The notes under the pieces were generated by a model. It saw nothing but the letters and a program-made list of their open reading frames with translations. It searched no databases and had not been told where the DNA came from. Below, one piece after another: positions 1 to 12,570 of a DNA stretch of 64,000 nucleotides. The translations under genes were made by a program, and so were the position numbers. Where the stretch lies: the NCBI RefSeq assembly GCF_002878395.1, contig NC_061120.1, positions 119,910,585-119,974,584 of the forward strand. Reading direction: 5' to 3'. Within the stretch, counting starts at the first letter, position 1; each line of letters begins with the position of its first letter. The DNA is from Capsicum annuum (lineage: Eukaryota > Streptophyta > Magnoliopsida > Solanales > Solanaceae).

Positions 1-2459
1 AACTTTCTTCGCTTGAATTAACTAAAATATATTCCTTGTAAATCATCAATAGTAATACAAGCATTATAAATCTCATAAATCATTATACTTAACTCAGACT
101 CTTTAAATCATGACTTAGAGTGACTCGGTAACTCATGAAACTTGAACTCTTATGGACATGGGAGTTTCTTACAACCGACCTAACTAGACCATGTGAGCCG
201 CATGGAGTCCAACGTTTTTCTCTCCTAAGGAGAGAACACCACATTGGCGGGGGTGTCGTACTCTTGCCAAGGAGTACAACCTCAATTTCTCAATCGCAAT
301 CCCATGCTCAACCTCTGGACCACAATCTTCAATATCAATCCTACGGTGGTACGTAGTTTTATAAAAATATCATATTTCCCTCTCGATACTAAATACTCCT
401 CCCAGACTCAACTCAGAACGCATTAGGAAATCCACCTTAATCAATATCAATTTGTGGGTCCATTATAAAGACCAAAATATAAATATATATCTCATCAGTA
501 AATCATATACAACTGTGGATTCCTAACTCGACTCAAAATCAAATAATCTTTCTCAATATCAAGATGTATCAATTCATTTAGTCATGGCAACATCAATAAT
601 TTTGAGGAAATATCAAGACTCATTATAACAACTCAATCTTATGAATCAATATACTCAATAATCCAATTTGTCATAAGGAAGCTTAAAGCTTGACATATGT
701 CTTGAAAGCACTTGAAATACCAACTCATGGTAGAACATGAAATTCACAATATTAAATATCAAGTCATAATTTAGAAGTTGTAAAATATTGATGTATCAAA
801 AACTTCAAGAAAACATCATGTAACTCATTCTTCACTCTCAAGCTCAAATATCAATATATATATATATTCAATAATAAAAATTCTCATAGAAAAGCTTAAA
901 TCATGACTCTTATCTCAAATCATTTGAAAAACATCAACTCATAATAATAATATTCAACTCATGCCATAAGTTCTCAATTTAAGAAATAAAATGATGAAAT
1001 AGTCATGTGTATCGATCTTGAATAGCTCAAATATCATAAATCATTAATAAAGTAATTTGGGTGTAAACCTACTTTGCAAAATCATGGATTTCAATAGATG
1101 AAATTAAATCTTTGGGCATAAGAACGAAAGAAGTGTTCTTGTTCAANNNNNNNNNNNNNNNNNNNNNNNNNNNNNNNNNNNNNNNNNNNNNNNNNNNNNN
1201 NNNNNNNNNNNNNNNNNNNNNNNNNNNNNNNNNNNNNNNNNNNNNNTTAAGTTCTCAATTTAAGAAATAAAATGATGAAATAGTCATGTGTATCGATCTT
1301 GAATAGCTCAAATATCATAAATCATTAATAAAGTAATTTGGGTGTAAACCTACTTTGCAAAATCATGGATTTCAATAGATGAAATTAAATCTTTGGGCAT
1401 AAGAACGAAAGAAGTGTTCTTGTTCAAACCCCAAATACCTTGATTATTGATTTGAATGAAGAAACTTGTTAAAGACTCCTTTTCCACTTCTTGAGTTAGG
1501 GTTCTTGATGCTTTTGACTTGGGTACCTTGAATCTTGAACCAATTTATAAAATCTATGGTTGGATTCTTGATGTTCTTGGGAAATTTGGATTGGACTTTT
1601 GAGAGAGAAACCCCAGTATTCTTGATGAAATGGAACAAGAATGAAGTTTTCTTCTTTACTTGGATATATATAGAGGGTCAAAATGGGTGGAAAAGACCAA
1701 AATACCCTTTTAAAAATGCCCCTTAATTGCTGAAAAAAATGGCTGACGACATCCATGATAGGCGATCAGACCCATGATAGGCCATCATGAAATGTCATCA
1801 CAAAAAGGGTCAAATTTTTTATTTTCTGCCTACAGCTGACGACATCATTAGAAATGTCATCAGAAAGTGACGACGTCGTCAGAAACTTGACAGCCCGTCA
1901 GAACCGTCGTCACCGTTTTCCAGCTTGACCATCTTGGAGTAAAATGGGCATAACTCTTTTCTCCGATATCGTATTTTGGAAAAATTGGTATCGTTTTAAA
2001 GATAATTCAATTATCTATCGGTTGATAGGTCATGATCTCAAAAATTCCAAGTATAATGAGAGATATTCTCATTTGAAGTTGACTAAATCAATATCTTTCC
2101 CAAGAACTCAATCGGTAAGGAATGTTTTCATTCGCCCAATCGTTAGGACATCTTTAAGGCCTTAATACACACCATCCTTGATTATAAAACAACCAAATCA
2201 CTATAATTTATTTCTCAAGAGCTTGATTCATGGTTGCACTATTGGTTAGAGTCTCGGGGAATTACAAAATGGCTATAACTTCGTTACCGGGTGTCTGATT
2301 CGGGTGAATCTTATGTCGATGGAAAGCTTATCCAATTCTCCACATGATCGAGAGTAGAATTTAGGGAAATACAACATGAGATAAAAAAATAAATTTGGAA
2401 GTCATCCATATTCACTCAAAAAGATGGATTTAGGCTTAAGAAACGATCGGGGTATTACA
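1..2459 (-). mobile_element. E1 3' LTR (minus-strand LTR retrotransposon), cut by window start
   Basis: This stretch is repeated, with scattered substitutions, at 6883-9035, which identifies it as one of a pair of long terminal repeats. On the minus strand the LTR begins TGTAATACCCC at 2459 and lies directly downstream of a polypurine tract, so it is the 3' LTR. The other copy is about 2.7 kb, so roughly 560 bp of this one lie outside the window. It holds no credible coding sequence; short ORFs at 135-426 and 1444-1756 lie within the repeat and have no family resemblance. A cluster of TGACG-type motifs lies at about 1742-1915. Confidence 0.85.
1147..1246. other. Assembly gap of exactly 100 N
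   Basis: One hundred consecutive N, the usual placeholder for a gap of unknown size. The 180 bases before it (967-1146) are repeated exactly right after it (1248-1427), while the partner LTR at 7852-8027 has this segment only once. The gap is therefore probably an unmerged contig overlap rather than missing DNA. Confidence 0.97.
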
Positions 2460-2475
2460 ATATCTCCCCCTTCGA
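2460..2475 (-). other. E1 polypurine tract
   Basis: Read on the minus strand, the bases immediately upstream of the 3' LTR are GAAGGGGGAGATAT, a typical plus-strand priming polypurine tract. It fixes both the orientation of E1 and the inner edge of its 3' LTR. Confidence 0.8.
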
Positions 2476-5400
2476 AACATTCATCCTCGAATGTTGCTTT
2501 TTGGCCAAAAATATAGAGAAAACTGAAGAAACACAGCTGAAACAACTTGAAAATCTAAATCTATATCTTTCTTAACTTTGAAGTACTTCGTGGAATGTAT
2601 AAAATCATGATGAGAATAGCTATACAGCTAGGTCCAAGACTGGAAAAAAATAGATAGAGGACAACTATAATTCTTGACTGAATCTGCGCTAATTTGCCTT
2701 CTTCCTATATTAAAGAGCGGGCTCATACTGAGAGTTTAGAATTCACTTGATGTGATAAGGGTGCAATCGTACTCATATACGGCAAAGAGATAATTTCTGT
2801 AGGCATAGGTCATGAGAAACAAGGATAAGACTACACAATGGGTATTACATTGTTTGGACTAGAATACTTGGAAAACAAAGATTGTTCAATGAATGTTAAC
2901 AGACTGAATCACAATTATATATCCGAATCTAAAACTGATGCTTGATACACATACTAAACTGAATTCATAGATTTTGGGCACGAGCAACTAATTATCGAAT
3001 TACTCATACCTATGAAATTTTAAGTAGTAAGACCAGACTAGTTCGAAAAAAATGGAAGACCATAGAAATCTATCGGCCAAATTTTAAAAACTGGGTTGCT
3101 AGCTATGCAAACTGAATCGTACTAGATACTCATACATAAGTAGAGGATTTCTTGAACACCCTCCTAAGGAATTCTAAAAGTATGAAGGACCAAAGAACTT
3201 TAGGCAAGATCTAAACAAGACATCTGAATCGGTGATCATAAAATTACCATAACCCCATAACTTGAAACCTAAACCTATGAATCATAAGTCAGGATGAAAG
3301 TACTAAGCTTCAAGCAAGGAAACTCCTTACTCTCAACTCAACCACACTTCTCAAACACTCTCTCGACTATACTATACCCTTCTGATACTATATTTGATCG
3401 ATTAAACTGACAATCCTCACATGACAACAATACTTCCATCTACTCATATCCTCTTGAACCAAACCCCCTCATCATTTTCATGCCTAACCTAGAACCACAA
3501 GATTCACCACATAACCCCATTCTAAATCATAAGCTCCCACAAGTCTATATTCTTAAAATGTCTCACTTCAAAAGTAATTCTCATTACCACTTCAACAACT
3601 CCAATCCACCTAGCACTAGCCATTTACTAAGGTGCAAGGCACCCATCCGCATGCACACAAACACGACATTCAAGCCTATCTTCATAATCACATGCACATT
3701 CCTAATCAAACACTTATAAAGCCTATTCTTCATACCCTTATCAAGAAAATTTCCATGCACTCACCTCAAGCATACCTAACATACTCCTTGCTAATCGAGA
3801 CTTACACAAATGCTTCACTCCAATATTCCTTCTAACTCATGGAATTACAATTCATGGAATTACACAAAATGAATATACCACAATCTTCCCAATCATAACA
3901 CATTAAACTTCAACTAACCATAACATATATCCAAGACTTAGCCTCAATCTTACTTCACATTATCGCCAAGCCAAAGTAGGCATGGCACCCTCTATCATTG
4001 ATAAAGAAATATCTCTTCTTTTCTGACTAAACAACTATTCACCACCACTATATTGGGTAAGGAAAGATAACTAAAAGATTAGAGCATGAGGATCTGACAC
4101 ATGAATAGATTCTATGAATAACTTAACACTCAACTGAGGCTTGAGGAATAGAGGATTCAACATTATAAGCCTATCAAAGAAATATGTCCAGGGGACATAC
4201 ATGATATGAATCTGAATTTCGTTCTTGCTGATCATTAAAAGTAGCGCTTGAACATTGGAACTGAACATATCACAAAGCTTGAGTACATAAGTCATGCATT
4301 GCATGACCTAAATTGGGAATTCGTAACTATCAATTGTGATTCCAACCGGTGAAGGTCTGAGACTCCGCATTTCGGTAACTAAGTGAGGACAGGATTTTTT
4401 TATGGCATACCTGGACATAAATCATGATCATGGAATCAAAATGCAAAGCATGAATAAATACAGGAATAAATAAAAATACTAAAATAAATATGGGTCTAAC
4501 AGTATCCCTTCTCACAGCTATTCCACAACTTATTGGCATACCCACTAGAACCTAACAAACTAACCCGATCACTTGTTCCACTATCTCCCCCTTAGACTAA
4601 AGCTATCACACTTCTTGACTCAATTATTAGGAACAACATTCATTACCTAACTAGCTTTCTTCACATAGTAACTCCATGACACTTACTAATTATGCCACAT
4701 ACAATGACCCTAGAAAAAAAATAAAGTAGCTCCACAGAACCTTGGGCAAGATTTCTTACCAAGAACACAAAATCAAACTTAATTACAAGTTGATCAAACT
4801 CAAGCTCTCGCGTACACTGTCCAAGCCCATTAGATCACTTCCCTGTAACTAGCACCATTAACCAAGAAATTATCACATCCACCTTCATAGCTACCATTCA
4901 TCCAAGCTTAATGCCTAGCGCTCAGTATAACTTACAACTCCACCTCACACACACCATTCTCACTTGGAAACTATAAAACAAAATGTCAATAAACACTAGT
5001 CCACTCAAACCCCATAATAAAATTAATTGGTCATAGTCATATGGCCTCTCTCATTTATAATCCATCCATACGCCCTTCTTCTACCCATCATTACTATCTA
5101 TTATTCATACACAACTTAACTTTGTTCATAACTCTCTAAGCCTCAACTTAACTTTCCCTTGCAATCTCAGGAGCATCTAAGTTAACAACACTCATCCACT
5201 AAATATCATCATCCATAACTTATACTTATCTTGTGCAACACACCATCAACAACTCTTTTCATACCTTAAGTAAACCATTATTTACCTCTACCAATAACTT
5301 TTTCTCTTTCTTCCATGAGCTAACATACAAGAATAATATCACTTCATCACTAACTCGATCATATGAAAAAGGATCAGCTATACATACTTTCAATAAATCA

Positions 5401-6298
5401 CACTTTCCACCCTTTCTTGCCATGACACCTCTAAACCAGTTCTAACCAACACAAGAAAACAAGATACATAAGGAGTCACTAGTGAATCAAAATAGGCCTC
5501 AACCATCTTCACTAGTCTTTGATTTGCATTTTGAAAAAGAATTTGAGATGGATAATAAAGAAATTATGCTAGTGAACCGAAAGAGCCCCACATGGCTTCA
5601 TTAGACTTTCAGTTCCAACATTATAAAGATAACAAGGTTACAAGAGATAGAAACTCGATATACAATATTTGATAATCTAAGAATACACATCTTACTCTAT
5701 CTTAACTGAAAGAATTATAAGGGAGAGGGCATAGCATTGAACTTAGGAAACTTATATCACATTGGTAAACTCTTCTCAGGCCGATTTGTGAGAATTTTGA
5801 AATTTCTCTCTTATAAGTCTGAAAGCATTATTAGAGGGGAACTCGCTGATCATGTTACCTCAGGAATAGTACATAAATAATAAAGTATAGATAATCAATA
5901 TGGATTCTGAGCAGGAAATCTAGAAGCACAACTGATTTAGGCTTATTGCCCAATTTATAAGAAAAGCATAATAAGGCACTAATAGGGTATTTCTAGCTTA
6001 TTTACAACTTCATAACTATCTGTGGGGACTGTTTAAGAAAGTACTATCTATAAAGAATTGAGTTTAATTGTCTCTAATACCTTGAAAATAAGGTGGGGAT
6101 GTCTTGAATAGGGTAAGTTGAGAATTTGTATAAGTTTCTCAACGAACCTTTCTATAGCACGATCTAAGACTTGAAAGAATAGAGACCTTTCCTAAATGTC
6201 TTATAGCCTCTCAAAGAAAAGAACAGACGTCTTCATACCATTCTGCAAGAATCTACTAGACACAGCTTCATAGACACCCTAGGACACTTGAACTCTGT
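2476..6298 (-). mobile_element. E1 internal region, non-coding (LARD-like)
   Basis: About 3.8 kb between the two E1 LTRs. Neither strand shows gag, protease, RT or integrase motifs; the longest ORFs (for example 3480-3719 and 4071-4304) are low-complexity chance reading frames. The segment next to the primer-binding site (about 6180-6298) resembles 36680-36797, the corresponding part of E2, so the two elements belong to one related group of large non-autonomous retrotransposon derivatives. Movement would have needed proteins from another element, most plausibly a Tekay-type Gypsy element with similar LTR ends (inference). Confidence 0.75.
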
Positions 6299-6310
6299 GC
6301 TCTGATACCA
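6299..6310 (-). other. E1 primer-binding site, initiator tRNA-Met type
   Basis: The plus strand reads GCTCTGATACCA, so the minus strand has TGGTATCAGAGC, the perfect 12-base complement to the 3' end of plant initiator tRNA-Met. It lies 9 bases inside the 5' LTR edge and confirms that E1 runs on the minus strand. Confidence 0.9.
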
Positions 6311-6319
6311 AGTTTATAA

Positions 6320-9035
6320 TGTCCTGAAATTTGGGTCCTGGTATGTCACACGGTGCTTAGGGGCGCAAGTGACCCCAAGCTAACCCTCCTACTGGCATAA
6401 CTCATAAACAACTAGATAAAATGCTTAAATCCGTATAAAGTCAGCGAAAATATAGAACTTCTCTGAACTTGATCAATATAAACATAAACTTTACAAAATT
6501 ACAACTCTACTTATACAAATAAAACTAAAACCGAATACATCAACTTCTACTAACTGTCTATGAAGACTCTACTGGTACTGACTTCAGATAGATGGGTCAT
6601 GACTCCCAACTACCCAATCTCAATACGACTAGAGTAAGAAAAATACAACACTTCTCAAACTGTATATAACTGACTCATGCCCTCGAATCAAAAGGTGAAG
6701 CTGCGAACTAACCGAATGCGGTATCTACACTATAACTTGTACCTATATTATAAGGCACTGTAAAATATAGAAATATATGAGGGGCAGTACTTTATGAAAT
6801 ATAGTGAGTATGTAGGGGTGCAATGCAACATTATAAATAATATCATAAATGATTATGAAAATCATGCATTCTGACGATAACAACTTTCTTCGCTTAAATT
6901 AACTGAAATATATCCCTTGTAAATCATCAATAGTAATACAAGCATTATAAATCTCATAAATCATTATACTTAACTCAAACTCTTTAAATCATGACTTAGA
7001 GTGACTCGATAACTCATGAAACTTGAACTCTTATGGACTTGGGAGTTTCTTATAACCAACAAAACTACACCATATGAGTTGCATGAAGTCGAACATTTTA
7101 CCCTCCTAAGGAGAGAACCACACATTGGCGGGGGTGTCGTATTCTTGCCAAGGAGTACAACCTCAATTTCTCAATCACAATCCCATACTTGGACTCTTGC
7201 CCACAATTATCAATATTAATCTTACAGTGGCACGTAGTTTTGGGAAAATACAATATTTTCCACTCGGTACTAAATAATCCTCCCAGACTCAGCTTAGAAC
7301 GCATTAGGAAATCCACCTTAATCAATATCAATTTGTGGGTCCATTATAAAGACCAAAAAATAAATATATATCTCATCGATAAATCATATACAACTGTGGA
7401 TTCCTAACTCTACTAAAAATCAAACAATCTTTCTCAACATCAAGATGTCTCAATTCATTTAGTCATGGCAACATCAATAACTTTTAGGAAATATCAAGAC
7501 TTATTATAACAACTCAATATTATGAATCAATATACTCAATAATCCAATTTTTCATAAGGAAGCTTAAAGCTTGACACATGTCTTGAAAGTACTTGAAATA
7601 CCAACTCATGGTAGAACATGAAATTCATAATATTAGATATCAAGTCATAATTTGAAAGTTGTAAAATAATCATGTATCCAAAACTTCAAGAAAGCATCAT
7701 AGAACTCATTCTTGACTCTCAAGCTCAAATATCAATATATGTATATATTCAATAATAAAAATTCTCATAGAAAATCTTAAATCATGACTCTTATCTCAAA
7801 TCATTCTGAAATCATCAACTCATAATAATAATATTCAACTCATGGTGTAAGTTCTCAATTTAAGAAATAAAATGATGAAATAGTCATGTGTATCAATCTT
7901 GAATAGCTCAAATATCATAAATCGTTAATAAAGTAATTTGGGTGTAAATCCACTTTGCAAAATCATGAATTTCAATAGTAGAAATTAAATCTTTGGGCAC
8001 AAGAATGAAAGAAGGGCTCTTGTTCAAACCCCACATACCTTTATTATGGATTTGAATGAAAAAACTTTTTATAGACTCCTTTTCCACTTCTTGAGTTAGG
8101 GTTTTGATGCTTTTGACTTGGGTACCTAGAAACTTGAACCAATTTATAAAATCTATGGTTGGATTCTTGATGTTCTTGGGAAATTTGGATTGAGTTTTTG
8201 AGAGAGAAACTTCATTCTTCTTTACTTATATATATATAGGGTCAAAATGGGTGGAAAAGACAAAAATACACTTTTAAAAATTCCCCTTAATTGCTGAAAC
8301 TAATGGCTGACGACATCCGTGATAGGCCATCAGACCCGTGATTGGCCATCACGAAATGTCGTCACAAAAAGCAAAGAATTTTTGACTTTCTACCTAAGGC
8401 TGAAAATGTCGTTAGAAATGTCGTTAGAAAGTGACGATGTTATCAGAAATGGCATCAGAAATGTGAAAGGCCGTCAGAACCGTCGTCACTATTTTCCTGC
8501 TTGATCATATTGGAGTAAACTGGGCATAACTCTTTGCTCTAATATTGGATTTTGGAAAAATTGGTATCGTTGGAAATATAATTCATTTATATATGTGTTG
8601 ATAGGTCATGAGATTAAAAATTCAAAGTATAATGAGAGATATGCTCGTTTGAAGTTGACTAAACCAATATCCTTCCCAAGAACTCAATCGGTAAGGAATG
8701 TTTTCATTCTCTCAATCGTTAGGACATCTTTAAGGACTTAATACACACCATCCTTGATTATAAAAAACCAAATCAGTATAATTTATTCCTCAAGACCTTG
8801 ATTCATGGTTGCACTATTGGTTAGATTCTTGGGGAATTACAAAATGGCTCTAACTTCCTCACCGGGTGTCCGATTCAGGTGAATCTTATATCGATGGAAA
8901 TCTTATCCAATTATCCACATGATAAAGAGTTGAATTTAGGGAAATACAACATGATATAAATAAAAATCAATTTGGAAGTCATCTATATTCACTTAAAAGA
9001 TGGATTTAGGCTTAAGAAACGATCGGGGTATTATA
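6320..9035 (-). mobile_element. E1 5' LTR, 2.7 kb
   Basis: Full copy of the E1 LTR. It starts TGTCCTGAAA on the plus strand at 6320 and ends GGGGTATTATA at 9035; the partner LTR ends GGGGTATTACA. Its outer end abuts a LINE fragment at 9036, so E1 inserted into that LINE. The LTR carries the same TGACG-rich block (about 8305-8480) as the first copy. The two LTRs differ at many positions, which suggests an old insertion. Confidence 0.85.
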
Positions 9036-9262
9036 TTAAATAACCTTATTTCTAACCCTATCTCTCCTAGAAAAGCCATACATTCATTTCAATATCCTTA
9101 TATTCACCACCTTCAACCATTAGATGTGGGATTTCTTAACTAGCTAATACTCTGCTCCATACAATATAGCCAATCGGACTAACACTCTAAAGAACTTACC
9201 TTTAACCTTAAAAGTGACCTTATTATAACACAAGACTCCTGAAGTGAGCCCCATATTTCCTA
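9036..9262 (-). mobile_element. RTE-type LINE fragment, reverse transcriptase C-terminal region
   Basis: Minus-strand translation gives recognisable pieces of the C-terminal part of plant RTE-type LINE polyproteins, including GVLCYNKVTFKVKGKF, LAILYGAEY and RRDRVRNK, with stop codons. E1 interrupts the LINE at 9035/9036. The other edge, where Tekay-like sequence begins, is placed to within about 20 bp only. It is a dead fragment. Confidence 0.65.
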
Positions 9263-9510
9263 TTCAAATTCAATTCTAGCTTAAGGTAATAGTTTCCCCT
9301 AAATAATTTTTTCCATATTATGTCACTCAGTTATTACCATGTAATAATTTTAATTCATGAGTATAATTTAGTCCATATTATTCTTATAAACTCAGTTATT
9401 ATTTAAGTATTCAACTCTTAGAAATTCTATGTTAGGATTGCAACTCTTTCCCAATCTTTTCAGATTAGTTAGTTTTTATTCGATGACGAATGACCCCAAT
9501 AGAAAGATAT
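9263..9510 (+). mobile_element. 3' end of internal region of a plus-strand Tekay-like Gypsy element (E7)
   Basis: The sequence from about 9275 aligns with 44160 onward in the other Tekay-like element (both have 'AAGGTAATAGTT' or close). It ends with ATTCGATGACGAATGACCCC and a purine-rich tract just before the LTR, the layout normally found after the chromodomain of Solanaceae Tekay elements. The upstream coding part is missing. Confidence 0.6.
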
Positions 9511-12500
9511 TGTAACACTATGAAAATAGAAGCTAAGATTAGAACCATGATTAAATTACAAGTACAACCAAATTTTCTATTTTGGTAGTATGAGAAGTGA
9601 TTTAGATATGTATTAAGGTAACAAGCAACTCCTAGCTCATAGCCAAATTAAAATCTTTCTTATCGATTGATTTCTTATGTAGAATATTTCTAAAGTCAAA
9701 TTTAAATGAGTTTAACTCTTATATTATGATGTGTTTTTGAGATTAATACACACCAAATAAAATTTCTTTGTGTTTTCTTTCCAACTCTTTTAATTGCTTA
9801 TCTATTCGATTTCGAAGCTAAGAGTTATGGAAATTTTGGTGAAGCACTATCCAGAAGTTATATACTATGAACAAACCCAAAAATGTAGGGAGATAGTAAA
9901 ATCATAGTATTTCTTAATTTGTATGAATTATCCCCAAAAACCTAAATCTTACAAATATACCTCTTAGGCACAAAATGAACCCACGATCATTGATAAGATT
10001 ATTGATCACAAGGCTATTTTGGCTTGGACTTTAAGTGATAAACAAAGGAATGATCATAGGATCATTCCATGAGTCATCCCTTGGATCGTCTGATGAATTC
10101 CATGGAAGTCTTACAATCAGCCATCAACCTATGAGCACCACCCGTGATCGTATGATAGTTTATCTATCGCACTTTAAAAATTTCTTAGTTACGTCTATAA
10201 GAGGCATTCCAATCTTTATACAATAATTAATCCCCTAAATTGCATCATGTAAGCTAATCTAAGGATCATTATTAAGCTTAAATTACCCTCAGTCCCTCAT
10301 TATCTAAAAATTCATTCGATTCTTATCTTAATATCGAGAAAGATGTGATTACTTCTCCAGAGGCAAGAATTAGGGTTCCTTATCCTCAAGCTCTAAATCC
10401 AGAGATTTCACTAGGCTTTTCACTCTTAGGTATGTAGGATTTTATCATTGAGTTTCCTTTCCACCATTGAGTCCTAAAGTTAATTCAATCTCTCAATTTA
10501 ATTCATTTTCTAAGTTCTTGGGTTTTCATAAAAAGTATGAATTCCCTTATGTTTCAATTTATTTCTTTTAATTGAGCCAAGAATATATGTTTTCCTATGT
10601 GTTTTAGTATTTGTACATACTCATAACTATGAACCCTCAGTACATTTTAAATTCATAATTTTGGCCTTGAGTACTGAAATTATCTATATGATTCCATTTA
10701 TTAGAGATGGTAGGTTATAAGCACATTGTAACTTAGGACTTTATGCATCGTATAGTGAATACTCAGTCCTTCAGTTTACATGTTACAGAATGCTTTCAGA
10801 TAAGGTACTTATCCTTCAATTTGACAATATCAATATTATTAAGCATTTTAGTATATCTATTTATATTTACTTGGGAGTAGTATTTAGCACCTAGTAGACG
10901 TAGTGATAAAGGCTCACCTGTCAGTTAGACTCAAACCTTTAATAGAAATCGCTAAGTCCTAAAACTATGGTACCACTGCAGGTTCTAAATGGTCATTTGT
11001 TAGATCAGGTTTGATAGCTTAGTCTATTTAGGAGATCAATTTAGTGGATCCATGGTTGTTAGTGTTTGTACCCTTAGCAAGGTACAAAATATACTTATAG
11101 TTGGGGTTATAGTTTGTACCTAGGTTAGCTCACATTAGGGTATACAGGTTAATAGTAGCTCCTACAATTAAGGATCAGATATTGTATGATCTTGTATTCA
11201 GTTATCCTTTATGTTATTATCCAGTTACATGCTTATTACTTGGAAATTGCATCAATATACATCTTTTAGATCCATATTCAGTTTATCATGTAATGTTTAG
11301 CATGAATAATATAGTTCTTCTCTCACCTACTTAATACATTGATAGAACTAATTGTAGACTTTCTTTGTACTATATTATTTTATAAATAGGTCCAAATACT
11401 CAGCAGCCATCTCGCGGTTAGTGCGATCTCCTACCACTTTAGCAAAAAAATTTGGGTGAGTTCTAATCTTTTGAGGACTATATTTTCGTATTTTCTCTTT
11501 TATGGAGCAGAGTGTTGGCCAGTAAGCACATTCATATCCAAAAATTGAAGATGGCATAAATAAGAATGTTGCATTGGATGTGTGGGCTTACTAGAGAGGA
11601 TAGAGTTAGGAATGAGATTATCTAGGAGAAAGTGGGAGTGGCTTCGGTGGAGGATAGGATATGGGAAGGAACGCTGAGATGGTTTGGGCATGTTATGAGG
11701 AGGGGCACAGATGCCCTGGTTCATAGGTATGAGAGGCTAGCATTGGATGGCTTCAGAAGGAGTAGAGGTAGGTATAAGAAATACTAGAGGGAGGTGATTA
11801 CACATGACATACAGCAGCTTCATCTTACTGAGTACATGACCGTAGATAGGGAGGTGTGGAGGTCGAGGATAAGGGTAAAGGCTAGCATTAGTGTGTGGGT
11901 TATAGAAAGTAGTCAGGAGAGTTCTTGTGTAGATGGGTTAATAATCATAGGACAGTGTACATAGGTGTTTTTGGTATGTAAGTGTATGTTACTGCTAGGT
12001 TGGTGGCCTATATTTTATTTCTTAGTTCCTATTTTTCTTATTCCGTGTTGCTCTTATTTTCTGTATCTCATATTTCTCTATTTTATATTTTATTATCTCT
12101 TATTCTTTATTTCAGTTATGTCATCCATCCCCTCGTTTACTATCCTTTATCTAGAGCCGAGGGTCTATCGAAAATAGCCTCTCTACCTCTTCAGAGGTAG
12201 CGGTATGGACTGCGTACATCTTACGCTCCCTAGACCCCATGCTGTGGGAATACACTAGGTTTGTTGTTGTTGTTGTTGTTGTATTATTTAGTTTCAGAAA
12301 GCTAGATTTATCTAGGGGCTTTCCCCAAAAACTCATCTTATTTAGAGACTTGCAGACATACAGATAGATTATATTTTTTATTTATAGTTTGACATTGGTA
12401 TTGAGTAGTTCTAGATATTATTTATATATTATTCAGATTTGTCAGCTTTTGTTTTGGTATTCTAAGTTTCTTTCAGCATCCTAAGTATCATGCCAGGCCA

Positions 12501-12570
12501 TGGGTTAGATTGGAATCACTTTTCACACTAAGCATTGTGTTACAGCTAGGGGTAGTCTCGGGTCGTGATA
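9511..12570 (+). mobile_element. Tekay-like 3' LTR (E7), interrupted by a LINE fragment
   Basis: The LTR begins TGTAACACTATG at 9511 and ends with the family end (CACTAAGCATTGTGTTACAG, then GGTCGTGATA) at 12570. The same end recurs at 42875 and 46461. Without the LINE it is about 2.28 kb, close to the 2.07 kb copy at 44391-46461. Downstream, sequence matching the middle of the E2 LTR starts abruptly at 12571. Confidence 0.7.
11500..12283 (+). mobile_element. 5'-truncated RTE-type LINE with (TTG)n tail
   Basis: From about 11500 the plus strand encodes the end of a LINE polyprotein: YGAECWP, then in another frame [20 protein letters not shown] and REVITHDIQQLHLTEYMTVD, with two stop codons in that frame. 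After a pyrimidine-rich 3' untranslated stretch (about 11960-12150) come blocks typical of Solanaceae RTE/Au-SINE 3' ends (GAGCCGAGGGTCTATCG, GACTGCGTACATC, CTAGACCCCATG) and a TTG repeat at 12258-12283. The 5' truncation and the tail are normal for target-primed insertion. No clear target duplication was found. It lies inside the Tekay-like LTR and so is younger than it. Confidence 0.75.

Noticed and set aside
135..426. ORFs at the start of the window and their copies at 7016-7407
   Set aside because: They lie inside E1 LTRs and their translations diverge between the two copies, without signs of protein conservation.
11965..12200. Overlapping plus-strand ORFs with hydrophobic translation
   Set aside because: They fall in the pyrimidine-rich 3' untranslated part of the LINE fragment; no family resemblance.
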